Below, one piece after another: positions 14,456 through 22,204 of a stretch of 22,924 nt of DNA (its first letter is position 1; each line of letters begins with the position of its first letter). Origin of the DNA: WRIS01 sp964345475 (GTDB taxonomy: Bacteria > Actinomycetota > Coriobacteriia > Coriobacteriales > Eggerthellaceae); assembly GCA_964345475.1 (NCBI GenBank), contig CAYFQW010000016.1:1-22924 (forward strand), in the 5' to 3' direction. Below the pieces are notes generated by a model that worked only from the letters and a program-made list of their open reading frames with translations, searched no databases and was not told the DNA's origin. Position numbers and translations under genes: made by a program.

Positions 14456-15474
14456 AGATCAAGGCGCTGGGCCGCAGGATCGCCCACACCGAAGGTATCC
14501 ATGTTGTAGGCGTCAATGGCATCGACAAGCGATTGGTAGACACCGGGGTAGCATGAACCTGGGCCTCCTTGGACAATGCAGGGGATGAAGTATTTGTTGC
14601 CGCATTCTTCCATAACCCGAGTAGCTACTTCCATATTGTTTTCGTAGCTCCAGTCTTCTTTGTCGACAAACTTGTTGTCTATGCCGCCCATGAACGAGAT
14701 TTGCCCGCCGTATTTCTTAATGAGCTCAGGAATGTTATTTGTGCTGAAGGTTCCCTGCCAGATGTCTATTCCCATTTCAATCATATAGGGAACCAGTGTG
14801 GCCGCATAGCAGTCGGAGTGGTGGACGACAAGCTCTACGCCGTGGTCGTGGTAGTAGCCATAAATCTCCTTGTAAGGCTCGACGAAGAATTCGGCGAACA
14901 TTTCAGGGCGGAGGAAGGTGGATTCTTCGGTTCCCCAGTCGTCGTGGTGGAAAAGCATATCTGGCTTGAGGTTTGTGCAGATACCCTCTGCAAGTTCAAG
15001 TTCCCACTCGACCAGGTACTTGATAAGTTCGTGCATCTCTTTTTCGTTCGTCATATAGTAGATAAGTGCGTTGGTGATTTCTGAGAAGTGATGGGTTTGT
15101 TCGAACAAGCCAGGTGCTATGAATGCTGCCTTGTAAGCTTTAGCCGTGTCTACCGCATTGTATTGTTCCTTGAATATATCCCACTGATCTTGGGAGAATT
15201 TCAGTGAGGGTGCCTTAACGTAGTCACGCCAATCCTCAATATCCTTGATAAGGATTTTTTCAGGTGTATGCACGGGGAATGCACCAGGAGTTCCTTCAGG
15301 GAAGGAGTTGTATACGCCCCAGGCATTCTGTATGTCGTGTTGGCCTTTTTCGACAAGAGGAGACGCCATCATAAAGGGATGGAACAAGAGCTGGATGGCC
15401 TCGTATTGATTTACAAAACGATCGGGCTTGCCGCCAGTGATTACTTCTTTCATATTTTCTCTTGCGGTTAACAT
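14440..15474 (-). CDS. Uroporphyrinogen decarboxylase (UroD)-family protein, probable methyltransferase type (A)
   Basis: 344 aa, with a UroD/MtaA-like TIM-barrel pattern: LLFHPFMMASPL, AAFIAPGLFEQTHHFSEI, LFHHDDWGT (174-182), then ELVVHHSDCY (214-223), MGIDIWQGTFSTNN, ISFMGGIDNKFVD and FIPCIVQGGPGSCYPG (296-311). His219, Cys222 and Cys299 fit the H-x-C...C zinc site of corrinoid/thiol methyltransferases, although here the His-Cys spacing is through Asp (HSDC). True UroD lacks such a site, so heme synthesis is unlikely. AGGAAGG lies 8 nt before ATG 15474. It is transcribed divergently from the second UroD gene and convergently with the regulator. The methyl donor and acceptor are unknown; no corrinoid protein gene is nearby. 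Confidence 0.87.
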   Translation of the reverse strand: MLTARENMKEVITGGKPDRFVNQYEAIQLLFHPFMMASPLVEKGQHDIQNAWGVYNSFPEGTPGAFPVHTPEKILIKDIEDWRDYVKAPSLKFSQDQWDIFKEQYNAVDTAKAYKAAFIAPGLFEQTHHFSEITNALIYYMTNEKEMHELIKYLVEWELELAEGICTNLKPDMLFHHDDWGTEESTFLRPEMFAEFFVEPYKEIYGYYHDHGVELVVHHSDCYAATLVPYMIEMGIDIWQGTFSTNNIPELIKKYGGQISFMGGIDNKFVDKEDWSYENNMEVATRVMEECGNKYFIPCIVQGGPGSCYPGVYQSLVDAIDAYNMDTFGVGDPAAQRLDLQILF

Positions 15475-15912
15475 AGGCTAGTCCTTCCTCACGCAGATAC
15501 GGTGGACGAGGCTGCAGCATACTGAGCGCAGCTCCATATTGAGGCAACAGCTTCGTATTGCCTATGTATCCAGTGTAAGGCCTGCAACTTTATTCGTACA
15601 TTCTATACTTTCGTTGAGTATTGCGATGAGAAGCTATACAAATTGTATAGGGAGCCGGCGAATAGCTTTCCTTGCTTCGACCTTGGGGTGTATCTTTAGG
15701 GAAAGAGAGGCCTGTCTACTGCAAACACCTTGACACCCGGGCAGCAAAGACGGCATAGTTCTCCCTTGTTTTTGGGTAGGTGCTTTAGAACAAGTATAAA
15801 GATCCAGATCGCCATGCGGGCCATGATGTATGTTAGCATCCGTAGATAGAGAAATATTCTCAAGAGCGGGGAGGATGTTGTGTCTTTAATACGATGAGAG
15901 GAGTGTATTGTA
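15475..15912. other. Divergent promoter region between the two UroD-family genes
   Basis: 438 bp without a credible ORF. It holds the CTATACAA-A-TTGTATAG palindrome (15634-15650) and a further CTATACT half-site at 15603-15609. Promoters for both genes must lie here; TATA-like hexamers are present on both strands, but none has a matching -35 that I would stand behind. About 260 bp separate the palindrome from the plus-strand gene, leaving room for a long leader. Confidence 0.55.
15634..15650. promoter_or_regulatory. Palindrome CTATACAAATTGTATAG, candidate PucR-regulator site
   Basis: A perfect 8-bp-arm palindrome with a single central base. It shares the CTATACA/TGTATAG half-sites with the longer-spaced inverted repeat at 12583-12606 upstream of the PucR-type gene. 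It is centred 168 bp from the minus-strand UroD start codon. Confidence 0.5.
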
Positions 15913-17178
15913 ATGACTGCGAATGACGTGAATGTAGGGTCGAACGACAAAGACAAGCTTAAAGAAGAACGGGACAGGCGTCTCGAGACGGCTATTTCCC
16001 TGAATGAACCCGATAGAGTTCCCTTCGTACCTAAAATGAGTGGTTTTTACATGCTCGGATACGATATTTCCTTTTATGACGCCATGATGGATGCTCGAAA
16101 TATGGAACAGGGTTTTCGTGGGTTCATGCGCGAATATGAGCCTGACGCCGTCAATATCGGAGGCCTCTACGGCATTCCGGCACTTGAGGCTTTAGGAACC
16201 GAGTATCTCAAATGGCCAGGACCCACCTGCGGACTTTCCCTTGATTCGTCGTTTCAGCATATTGATGACGAGTATCTGCACGACGATGAGTATGACGAGT
16301 ACATTGCCGATCCTACCCACTTCACCCTCACCAAGTTGCTACCGAGAAAGCATAAGAAGCTTGCAGGACTCTCCAAGTTATATCTGCGCGAAGTATACGA
16401 TTTCGGGTTTTTCTCTGATTTGGCTGCCTTCGCCGATCCTGAAGTGAGGGATGCTCTGGATGCATTGATAGCCGCTGGTAAAGCCTCAGCCGAGCGGGGG
16501 GAGCAAATGGCCCATGTCCGTTCATGGATAGCTGATGAGGGATTCTCAACATACTGCCAGGGCACCTTCTTCATTCCCTTCGACGCTTTTGCCGATTCCC
16601 ATCGTGGGATTATCAGGACCACTATGGATATTTACGAATATCCTGATGAGCTTAAGCAGGCAGTGCAAAAAATTACCGATATGAATGCTGAACGTCTAGT
16701 CAAGCTTTATAAATCCCGTGGGGCGAAGCGAATATTCCTTCCCTTACACTGCGGCGTCGATGAATTTATGAGCTGCGAGGCCTACGAGGAGTTTTACTGG
16801 CCCAACTTGAAGCATTGCATGATGACTATCATCGAGCACGGTATGACGCCTGTCGTATTTTGTGAAGGCAATTACAACACACGGCTCGACATTATTTCCG
16901 ATGTGCCGAAGGGGAAAGTCGTTTATATGTTCGAGAAGGTGGACATACAAAAGGTGAAGGATACGGTTGGGAAGGTTGCCACTATTTGCGGGACGATGCC
17001 AAACGCCCTGTTGGCTTTTGGAACCGAGGAGCAAGTGATAAACGAAACGAAACGCCAGATAGACATCCTTGCCCCTGGAGGCGGGTTTATTATGGATTGC
17101 TCGATTATGCTGGATAACGCTAAACATGAAAACATGCATGCGTGGCGTAATACGACACTTGAATATGGGCGCTACTAA
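15913..17178 (+). CDS. UroD-family protein, probable methyltransferase type (B)
   Basis: 421 aa. The start is ATG 15913, with AGAGGAG 9 nt upstream. The N-terminal helix RDRRLETAISLNEPDRVPFVPKM is written here in part as LETAISLNEPDRVPF (24-38), a standard UroD-family opening. Later landmarks are EYEPDAVNIGG, LPLHCGVDEFM (276-286), PVVFCEGNYNTRLD (313-326), ICGTMPNALLAFG (358-370) and GGGFIMDCSI (389-398). The usual H-x-C at the zinc site reads F-C-E here, so its metal site may differ from the other UroD protein; His279/Cys280, Cys317, Cys359 and Cys396 are candidate ligands. The two UroD proteins are only distantly alike, so they are not a recent duplication. The substrate is unknown. Confidence 0.87.
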   Translation: MTANDVNVGSNDKDKLKEERDRRLETAISLNEPDRVPFVPKMSGFYMLGYDISFYDAMMDARNMEQGFRGFMREYEPDAVNIGGLYGIPALEALGTEYLKWPGPTCGLSLDSSFQHIDDEYLHDDEYDEYIADPTHFTLTKLLPRKHKKLAGLSKLYLREVYDFGFFSDLAAFADPEVRDALDALIAAGKASAERGEQMAHVRSWIADEGFSTYCQGTFFIPFDAFADSHRGIIRTTMDIYEYPDELKQAVQKITDMNAERLVKLYKSRGAKRIFLPLHCGVDEFMSCEAYEEFYWPNLKHCMMTIIEHGMTPVVFCEGNYNTRLDIISDVPKGKVVYMFEKVDIQKVKDTVGKVATICGTMPNALLAFGTEEQVINETKRQIDILAPGGGFIMDCSIMLDNAKHENMHAWRNTTLEYGRY

Positions 17179-17226
17179 AAAGTCTTCATAAGCAGGTGTA
17201 CTGCCAATAATAGCAGTATTGATTAA

Positions 17227-17275
17227 GGACGGGAGACCAGACTTGTTTTCGGCTTGGATCCCTTAACTCCCGTCC
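17227..17275 (+). terminator. Stem-loop after the second UroD gene
   Basis: GGACGGGAG (17227-17235) pairs perfectly with CTCCCGTCC (17267-17275) across a 31-nt loop, 48 nt after the stop codon. There is no T run, so its strength as a terminator is uncertain. Confidence 0.5.
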
Positions 17276-17382
17276 CATCTCCACAAAGTTAATACGCATG
17301 TTTTATGGTTGCGCAGTAGCGGTTGCGTGAAAAAAAGGCGTGCTGCTTTTGGCTGCTGTATGTTTTGTAGTACAAAGCATAT

Positions 17383-17412
17383 TTGACAACGAAGCAACAC
17401 GATACAGCATAT
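17383..17412 (+). promoter_or_regulatory. Promoter of the two-TM low-complexity protein gene
   Basis: TTGACA (17383-17388) and GCATAT (17407-17412) are separated by 18 bp. The -10 region overlaps an 8-bp inverted repeat, TGCTGTAT (17354-17361) with ATACAGCA (17402-17409), which brackets the -35 box and could be an operator. Confidence 0.5.
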
Positions 17413-17445
17413 TGGCTAAGCGTATGATTTTTAAGGAGACCAAGC

Positions 17446-18555
17446 ATGGCAAATGAAACTGATGCCCGAGATCAAAAACCTGATAAAAAGGGTTTGTTCG
17501 ACGATCTCTCTGTGGCTCAAGTCATTGCCGGTGCCCTTGCTGCGATAACTTCCATGCTGCTCGCCTCTAAGATTGGTATTGCGGGTTCAGTAATAGGCGT
17601 TGGCTTCGGTTCTGCAGTCTCCACTATTGCGTCGCAACTTTACAAAAAATTTCTTTCTGCATCGGCAGAAAAATTATCAGAACTAAGCCCGGTCGATCAT
17701 ACTTCAAACGATGGGCAGGGAGGGACAAGCAAAGGCAAAGCTGTGCATACTTCTACGGATGCATCTGCATCAACAGATGCAGCTACGGTAGCCATTGCAC
17801 CGATGGAGGCTGCCACATCTGCATCTACGACGAAGCCGCTGAAAGATCTTCCGACGCAAGAGTCATCTGAGGGAGAAATTGAGCAGACAGCCGCTATGCC
17901 TCCAGTCAGGTGTAGGAAGTCGAATACACCGCGCATGAGCGACGTTGCGCTCCAAGAGGACGCTACGGTCATCTTGGCACATGCTAAAAAGCGCCGAGAC
18001 AAGAGAAAATTCCAGCGGCGAGCGGTACTCGTCGCGCTGGTATCGGCATTGCTAGCCGTGGCAGTATATGCACTTTTGGTAGACACCATAACAGATGGGC
18101 AGGGTATCGGTACGAAGGCCTCTGTTTTCCCTACGACACAGCTTCAGGACAGCCAAGTAGGGGACGGGTCTACATCGGAGTCGTTCCCGAGCGCCCCAAA
18201 CCCATCAGATTCTAAAGAAAACTCTGGAAATCAAGAAAGCGACTCCTCTTCGGACGAGGCTTCAAAAGACGATGCTTCTTCCTCACCAGGTGAAGGATCG
18301 GCAGGGTCGAGCGATGAGGGAAAAACCGACACGCCAACAGATTCGTCTGGCGACAAAGGTACGGGCAGCGGATCGGGCAGCGATAATACGGGCAGCGATA
18401 GCGATGAATCCTCCGGCACAGGATCTTCTTCCGAGTCAGGCTCCTCCACGAGCTCTGGCTCAGGCTCGGGAACTAAGCCAGGGACGGATAGCGGGCAAGG
18501 CGCGAAATCAGAAGGCAGTCTCGGACTTGAAAATAAAACTGCAGTGGTGCAGTAG
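17446..18555 (+). CDS. Two-TM protein with long Ser/Gly/Asp-rich extracytoplasmic tail
   Basis: 369 aa, no family recognised. A short acidic N-terminus is followed by a Gly/Ala-rich hydrophobic hairpin (about 22-62, VIAGALAAITSMLLASKIGI onward). Next comes a Thr/Ala/Ser-rich linker, a basic patch KKRRDKRKFQRR (181-192) and a clear membrane helix (193-212). The last 150 residues are almost entirely Ser, Gly, Asp, Glu and Thr. By the positive-inside rule the tail should lie outside. There is no sortase signal at the C-terminus. AAGGAG lies 8 nt before ATG 17446. The layout resembles actinobacterial envelope-associated hypothetical proteins; a structural or cell-wall-spanning role is a guess. 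Confidence 0.8.
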   Translation: MANETDARDQKPDKKGLFDDLSVAQVIAGALAAITSMLLASKIGIAGSVIGVGFGSAVSTIASQLYKKFLSASAEKLSELSPVDHTSNDGQGGTSKGKAVHTSTDASASTDAATVAIAPMEAATSASTTKPLKDLPTQESSEGEIEQTAAMPPVRCRKSNTPRMSDVALQEDATVILAHAKKRRDKRKFQRRAVLVALVSALLAVAVYALLVDTITDGQGIGTKASVFPTTQLQDSQVGDGSTSESFPSAPNPSDSKENSGNQESDSSSDEASKDDASSSPGEGSAGSSDEGKTDTPTDSSGDKGTGSGSGSDNTGSDSDESSGTGSSSESGSSTSSGSGSGTKPGTDSGQGAKSEGSLGLENKTAVVQ

Positions 18556-18595
18556 CCGTATAACCGTAAGACAGGCAAGTGGTCATTGCCCCATC

Positions 18596-19876
18596 CTATC
18601 CCATGCTTCCGTTGAAGTAAGACACTGGATGCACGGTGTTATCCCCCTTGATATCGATATCCTGCAATGTGTCGTCCACCATTTCTATTCCTCGGACTAA
18701 AATTTTATTTCCAAAGCGTCGCCGTAAATCGTCAATGGCATAGTCGAGTTCTTCGTATTTCGCCTGATCGTCTTCAAAGAGAGAAAGCTGTTGGGGCTTA
18801 TACATGGGTTCAAGATCGGAGGCACGTACCGATAAGGCTCTGATGGGGTGTTGTCTGTCGAAGCTTTGCTCGTAGGAGAGCAGTCGCCATGCGGTTTTTG
18901 CGAGGGTCCTTGTACTTGCGGTGGCATCATTCAGTTTAGTTTGACGCGAATAGACGGTGAGATGCCTCCCATCACGTACGGAAATTGAGACAGTTGCAGC
19001 CCGCATATAATCTTCCCTTAAACGCTGTCCGACTGATTCGGAAATCAGGAAGAGCAAGGCCTTAGCGTCCTTCTCGCAAACTATATCGTGTGGTGAGGTG
19101 AGGCCGTTTCCGTAACTTTTAATAGGGCGTATCACATTGTTTCTGCTGGGATCGAAGGCCTTGACGGGTGTTTGATCCAGGCCTTGCGCAAAATTACGCA
19201 GGACAAACCCGACTTTCCCGAAGCGTTTCTTCAGGTAGTAGTCTCCAGCATTCGCTAAGTTGCCTATTGTCATGTAGCCGCTTGCATTAAGCTTTTTCTT
19301 GCTTGCAGGGCCTACGTATAGCAGGTCTTCCACAGGCGAATTCCAAAAAATTTTTTCAATATTATCATGGTTTATTATGGTGATGGCGTCAGGCTTTTGA
19401 TAGTCGGAACCGAACTTCGCGAGAATCTTATTCCAAGACATTCCGATGCTTACCGTTATGCCCAATTCAGCCTTTATGCGCACACTGATCTCCTCTGCAA
19501 CGAGGCGGGGATTCCCGCCATGTAAGCTAAGGGTGTTGCTTATATCACACCACAGTTCATCGAGACCAAAGGGTTCAATCAAATCGGAATATTCATAGCA
19601 AATTTTACGCAGCTTCATTGAGTATTTTTGGTACAGCCGGTAGTTGGGGGGAAGGATAATGATATTTGGACACTTCTGCCGCGCTTCCCAGAGGGTTTCA
19701 GCCGTTTTGACACCATATGCTTTAGCTTCGATAGACTTAGCTAGAATAATGCCGTTCCTGGTTTCTTCCTTCCCTGCGACAGCCAGGGGCTTATGTCTGA
19801 GAGAAGGACGTTCTGCCTGTTCAACACTGGCATAAAAGCTATTCACATCAATATGGAGTATTGTTCGCTCGGTCAT
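18596..19876 (-). CDS. Y-family translesion DNA polymerase (DinB/UmuC-like)
   Basis: 426 aa. HIDVNSFYASVE (8-19) carries the metal-binding Asp10 and steric-gate aromatics. FGLDELWCDIS (103-113) gives catalytic Asp106-Glu107, with Leu in place of the more usual Ser before Asp. VSIGMSWNKILAKFGSDYQK (142-161) is the fingers/palm motif. The thumb helix-hairpin-helix region is LLYVGPASKKKLNASGYMTI. QQLSLF (362-367) is a beta-clamp binding motif. About 60 residues follow it, longer than typical DinB. Length and motifs fit the UmuC-like/YqjW group of Gram-positive SOS polymerases. It overlaps the upstream small gene by 4 nt (ATGA) and shares its LexA-controlled promoter. Confidence 0.93.
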   Translation of the reverse strand: MTERTILHIDVNSFYASVEQAERPSLRHKPLAVAGKEETRNGIILAKSIEAKAYGVKTAETLWEARQKCPNIIILPPNYRLYQKYSMKLRKICYEYSDLIEPFGLDELWCDISNTLSLHGGNPRLVAEEISVRIKAELGITVSIGMSWNKILAKFGSDYQKPDAITIINHDNIEKIFWNSPVEDLLYVGPASKKKLNASGYMTIGNLANAGDYYLKKRFGKVGFVLRNFAQGLDQTPVKAFDPSRNNVIRPIKSYGNGLTSPHDIVCEKDAKALLFLISESVGQRLREDYMRAATVSISVRDGRHLTVYSRQTKLNDATASTRTLAKTAWRLLSYEQSFDRQHPIRALSVRASDLEPMYKPQQLSLFEDDQAKYEELDYAIDDLRRRFGNKILVRGIEMVDDTLQDIDIKGDNTVHPVSYFNGSMG

Positions 19877-20163
19877 TGCTCTCGTATTATCTCTTCCACA
19901 AACCAGAGGGGATCCTCAAAGAAAAGAAAGGTTTCTTTGCAACAGGTATCGTTGTGTTCATCGGTGTATGAGACGCGCACAACATAGCGGATGCCGTTGC
20001 CCCCAACCTTACGGGATGCAGCCTGTTGGCTATCGAGAACCTCTTCGACGATGAACTTACGGCCATCCGGCCACCTGATCCACAAAGGGGTTATTCTGCC
20101 CTCATCATCAGTTTCGGCCGCAACGGCTACATACCTTTTTTCGCAATAGGCTATCCCTTTCAT
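19873..20163 (-). CDS. Small partner protein of the Y-family polymerase (DUF6504-like?)
   Basis: A 96-aa soluble protein: AVAAETDDEGRITPLWIRWP then DGRKFIVEEVLDSQQAASRK, and YVVRVSYTDEHNDTCCKETF. The pattern 'aromatic-rich strand, DGRKF-V-EVLD' looks like the small beta-rich DUF6504-type proteins linked to Y-family polymerases, but that identification is tentative. AAAGGAG lies 5 nt before ATG 20163. It is the first gene of the SOS operon, coupled to the polymerase by a 4-nt overlap, and is therefore probably an accessory or regulatory subunit of translesion synthesis. Confidence 0.78.
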   Translation of the reverse strand: MKGIAYCEKRYVAVAAETDDEGRITPLWIRWPDGRKFIVEEVLDSQQAASRKVGGNGIRYVVRVSYTDEHNDTCCKETFLFFEDPLWFVEEIIREQ

Positions 20164-20193
20164 AATGCTCCTTTTAGATCGTGTGGAAAATCA

Positions 20194-20221
20194 ATTATAC
20201 GCACATTAGTTCGTATTTCAA
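20194..20221 (-). promoter_or_regulatory. SOS promoter with LexA-like box in the spacer
   Basis: On the minus strand, TTGAAA (20221-20216) and TATAAT (20199-20194) are 16 bp apart. The spacer contains CGAACTAATGTGCG (20213-20200), one mismatch from the Gram-positive LexA consensus CGAAC-N4-GTTCG. LexA binding there would block RNA polymerase directly. Confidence 0.8.
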
Positions 20222-20344
20222 GCGAACAAAAAAGAATATGATGAATTTGGCAGGAAGCGTTTTGGTGGAGGCAAGTAACGGGGGTTAGTGCTAGAAAACG
20301 GCAACAGGAAACATTTGGGTGAAGGGGCTTGAGTAAACAAAAAG

Positions 20345-20375
20345 GTGACGAGTTCGGGGAATGCATTCCCGTCAC
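20345..20375. promoter_or_regulatory. Nested palindrome upstream of the YccF gene
   Basis: GTGACG (20345-20350) and CGTCAC (20370-20375) enclose the perfect palindrome GGGAATGCATTCCC (20357-20370). It lies about 77 bp before the YccF start codon. It could be an operator or a terminator-like RNA hairpin; no T tract follows. Confidence 0.4.
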
Positions 20376-20451
20376 GTCATGATACTTTCAGTTGAGTTCA
20401 GAAGTAAAGAGACAGCTTCAGAATGGGACGAGAGAGAATACAGGAGACCAC

Positions 20452-20817
20452 TTGAATACGCTCGGAAATATTTTATGGTTCATATTTGCAGGACTTTGGC
20501 AGGGATTAAGTTGGGGATTCATCGGCATCCTGTGGTGCATCAGCATCGTGGGCATCCCTGTGGGTCTTCAGTGCTTCAAAATGGCTCGCCTGGCCTTTTT
20601 CCCTTTCGGCAAAGAAGTGGTGTACGGAGGAGGTGTCCCCTCGGTCTTTGCCAATGTATTCTGGCTTATTTTCGGCGGTGTCGCTCTTGCCTTGGAGGCC
20701 TTTCTCAACGGTGTTGTCCTTTGCTGTACCATCATCGGGATACCCTTCGGCATTCAATGTTTCAAGCAGGCCAAGCTGGCGCTCGTTCCCTTTGGTGCAG
20801 AGATACTAGAAAAGTAA
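20452..20817 (+). CDS. YccF-domain inner-membrane protein
   Basis: About 121 aa from TTG 20452, which has GGAG 5 nt upstream; the longer TTG start at 20392 adds 20 charged residues atypical of the family. It consists of two tandem YccF repeats. Each has a hydrophobic stretch beginning N-x-x-W and ending in a shared signature: IVGIPVGLQCFKMARLAFFP in the first and IIGIPFGIQCFKQAKLALVP in the second, both followed by FG-x-E. Four or so membrane helices are expected. Its function is unknown. It is monocistronic. Confidence 0.87.
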   Translation: MNTLGNILWFIFAGLWQGLSWGFIGILWCISIVGIPVGLQCFKMARLAFFPFGKEVVYGGGVPSVFANVFWLIFGGVALALEAFLNGVVLCCTIIGIPFGIQCFKQAKLALVPFGAEILEK

Positions 20818-20955
20818 ATTAGCTCAGGTGGAACCATAAACTGCGACCCAAGCTTGCGCGTCTAGTATGCCTGTCTGTATGTCTGCAAACAGGTAGGCTT
20901 CAGCAAAATCTCCTTATCTCCGTCAGTACTTGTTCCTGCGGTACTCACAAAACTC

Positions 20956-20986
20956 TTGACTATTCACTTACGTGATAGTTTATGCT
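20956..20986 (+). promoter_or_regulatory. MerR-type promoter with 19-bp spacer
   Basis: TTGACT (20956-20961) and TATGCT (20981-20986) are separated by 19 bp, the over-long spacing typical of MerR-activated promoters. The spacer holds the imperfect dyad ACTATTCAC-TTAC-GTGATAGT. Transcription would start near 20993, 75 nt before the regulator's ATG, indicating autoactivation. Confidence 0.75.
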
Positions 20987-21067
20987 GTCAGCAGACATGC
21001 AGTATGGGTTTCTTAATGAATCGTTAAAGCCAAGTGTGCGAGATAGGAGCTGAGAGGAAACTTAAGA

Positions 21068-21832
21068 ATGAACGGATATTCGATACATGAAGTGGCTGAG
21101 CTCTCGGGCTTGAGCGTGAGAACCTTGCAGTACTATGACGAGCGGGGTCTTCTGAAAGTGAGGAGGAAGGCAAATAACTATCGAGTCTATAGCGCTGAAG
21201 AGCTCGATCGCCTCCAGCAGATTCTTTTGTATCGAGAGGCAGGGGTACCTCTTCGTAAAATAAAAGAGATTTTAGACGATCCTGTTTTCGATGTTGAAAC
21301 ATCCTTGGAAAACCACCTCGCATCATTGCTCGCACAAAAAAGCAGGCTAGATGCCCTTATTGAAAATGTTAAGAAAACGCTTGCAGCCCAACAGAAAGAA
21401 GAAAAAATGAACGACAAAGAAAAGTTTGATGCATTCAAAAAAGAGCTTGTCGATGAGAATGAACGAAAATATGGGCAAGAAATTAGGGAAAAGTATGGTG
21501 ACGACACTATCGATGCGAGCAATGCGAAGCTCATGGGTTTGAGCGAGGCGGAATACAGGCGCGTAGAGGAGCTGTCAGAAAAAGTGCTCGAGGTGCTTGC
21601 CCGAGCAAAACGAGATGGCGACCCTGCAGGGGCCCTTGCTCAAGAGGCTTGCGAAACACACAGGCAATGGCTTATCAGCGTGTGGCCGGAAGGGACGTAC
21701 AGTAAAGATGCACATCTTGGTCTTTCGGAGATGTACGTATGCGACGAGCGTTTTCGCTCTTACTATGACAAAGAGGAGCCTGGGGCTGCCGAATTCTTGC
21801 GAGAGGCCCTTAAGATTTATTACAAAGCATGA
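21068..21832 (+). CDS. MerR-family regulator with TipAS ligand-binding domain (TipAL/Mta type)
   Basis: 254 aa. The N-terminal winged HTH is YSIHEVAELSGLSVRTLQYY (4-23) followed by DERGLLKVRRKANNYRVYS. The dimerising coiled coil is LENHLASLLAQKSRLDALIE onward (about 80-115). The C-terminal TipAS domain (about 130-250) has FDAFKKELVDENERKYGQEI, HRQWLISVWP and YDKEEPGAAEFLREALKIYY. Such proteins sense hydrophobic or thiopeptide drugs and activate exporters and their own gene; the 19-bp-spacer promoter upstream supports autoregulation. AGAGGA precedes the ATG. The ABC-2 exporter at 1965-4491 is a possible but unproven target. Confidence 0.92.
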   Translation: MNGYSIHEVAELSGLSVRTLQYYDERGLLKVRRKANNYRVYSAEELDRLQQILLYREAGVPLRKIKEILDDPVFDVETSLENHLASLLAQKSRLDALIENVKKTLAAQQKEEKMNDKEKFDAFKKELVDENERKYGQEIREKYGDDTIDASNAKLMGLSEAEYRRVEELSEKVLEVLARAKRDGDPAGALAQEACETHRQWLISVWPEGTYSKDAHLGLSEMYVCDERFRSYYDKEEPGAAEFLREALKIYYKA

Positions 21833-21949
21833 GTCTGGCGGACGGAAAAGCTCCAACCTCCCTCTTAGCTTTAGCGAGGTTTTGACTCAAGCTTTTAACC
21901 CAGTCTGTCGAAGCTTATTCGCCGCTTACTTGCCAAAGTAACCGCAATA

Positions 21950-22204
21950 ATGCAGGCGGCCGTTGCTCACTTCTATCTTGAGGCAATTCGTCCCTTCAAA
22001 ACAGCTATGGACAGAACGGGGAGGGCTTTTTGCCATATGATAATAAAAAGACGACACCTATATGCTCACTTGGTTCCCCCTATTGCTTTGGTGCCCGCAA
22101 TGAATATACCCATCCATGCCGAGCTTCTCTTTCCCTATAAGCAGAACAAACCCTTAATTGATAGGATGTCGCCAATATCAATGATCAGCGATCTCGATCA
22201 TTGA
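21950..22204 (+). pseudogene. Decayed Fic-domain remnant
   Basis: The frame reads VAHFYLEAIRPFKTAMDRTG then RAFCHMIIKRR and LVPPIALVPA. This closely follows the Fic pattern 'AHAQFEAIHPFxDGNGRTGRAL...RRxL...VPPIxLVLA', but the catalytic His is Arg and DGNGR has become TAMDR. There are stops just upstream, at 21866 in the same frame and around 21940 in others, and no family N-terminus. After about 22105 the similarity ends. It is best read as a dead fragment of a filamentation/AMPylation (Fic) gene. The rest of 21833-21949 shows no recognisable gene. Confidence 0.6.

Noticed and set aside
14569..15084. 171-aa plus-strand ORF opposite the first UroD gene
   Set aside because: Antisense shadow: no ribosome binding site, and the minus strand has a clear family match over the same bases.
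18231..18700. ORFs in other frames over the Ser/Gly/Asp-rich tail (Pro/Val-Leu-Pro repeats on the minus strand, Arg/Gln-rich on the plus strand)
   Set aside because: Low-complexity codon repeats keep alternative frames open; no start signals or family features.
21597..21941. 114-aa plus ORF overlapping the MerR gene's 3' end
   Set aside because: Mostly a frame shadow of the MerR gene; the tail beyond 21832 has no recognisable motif.
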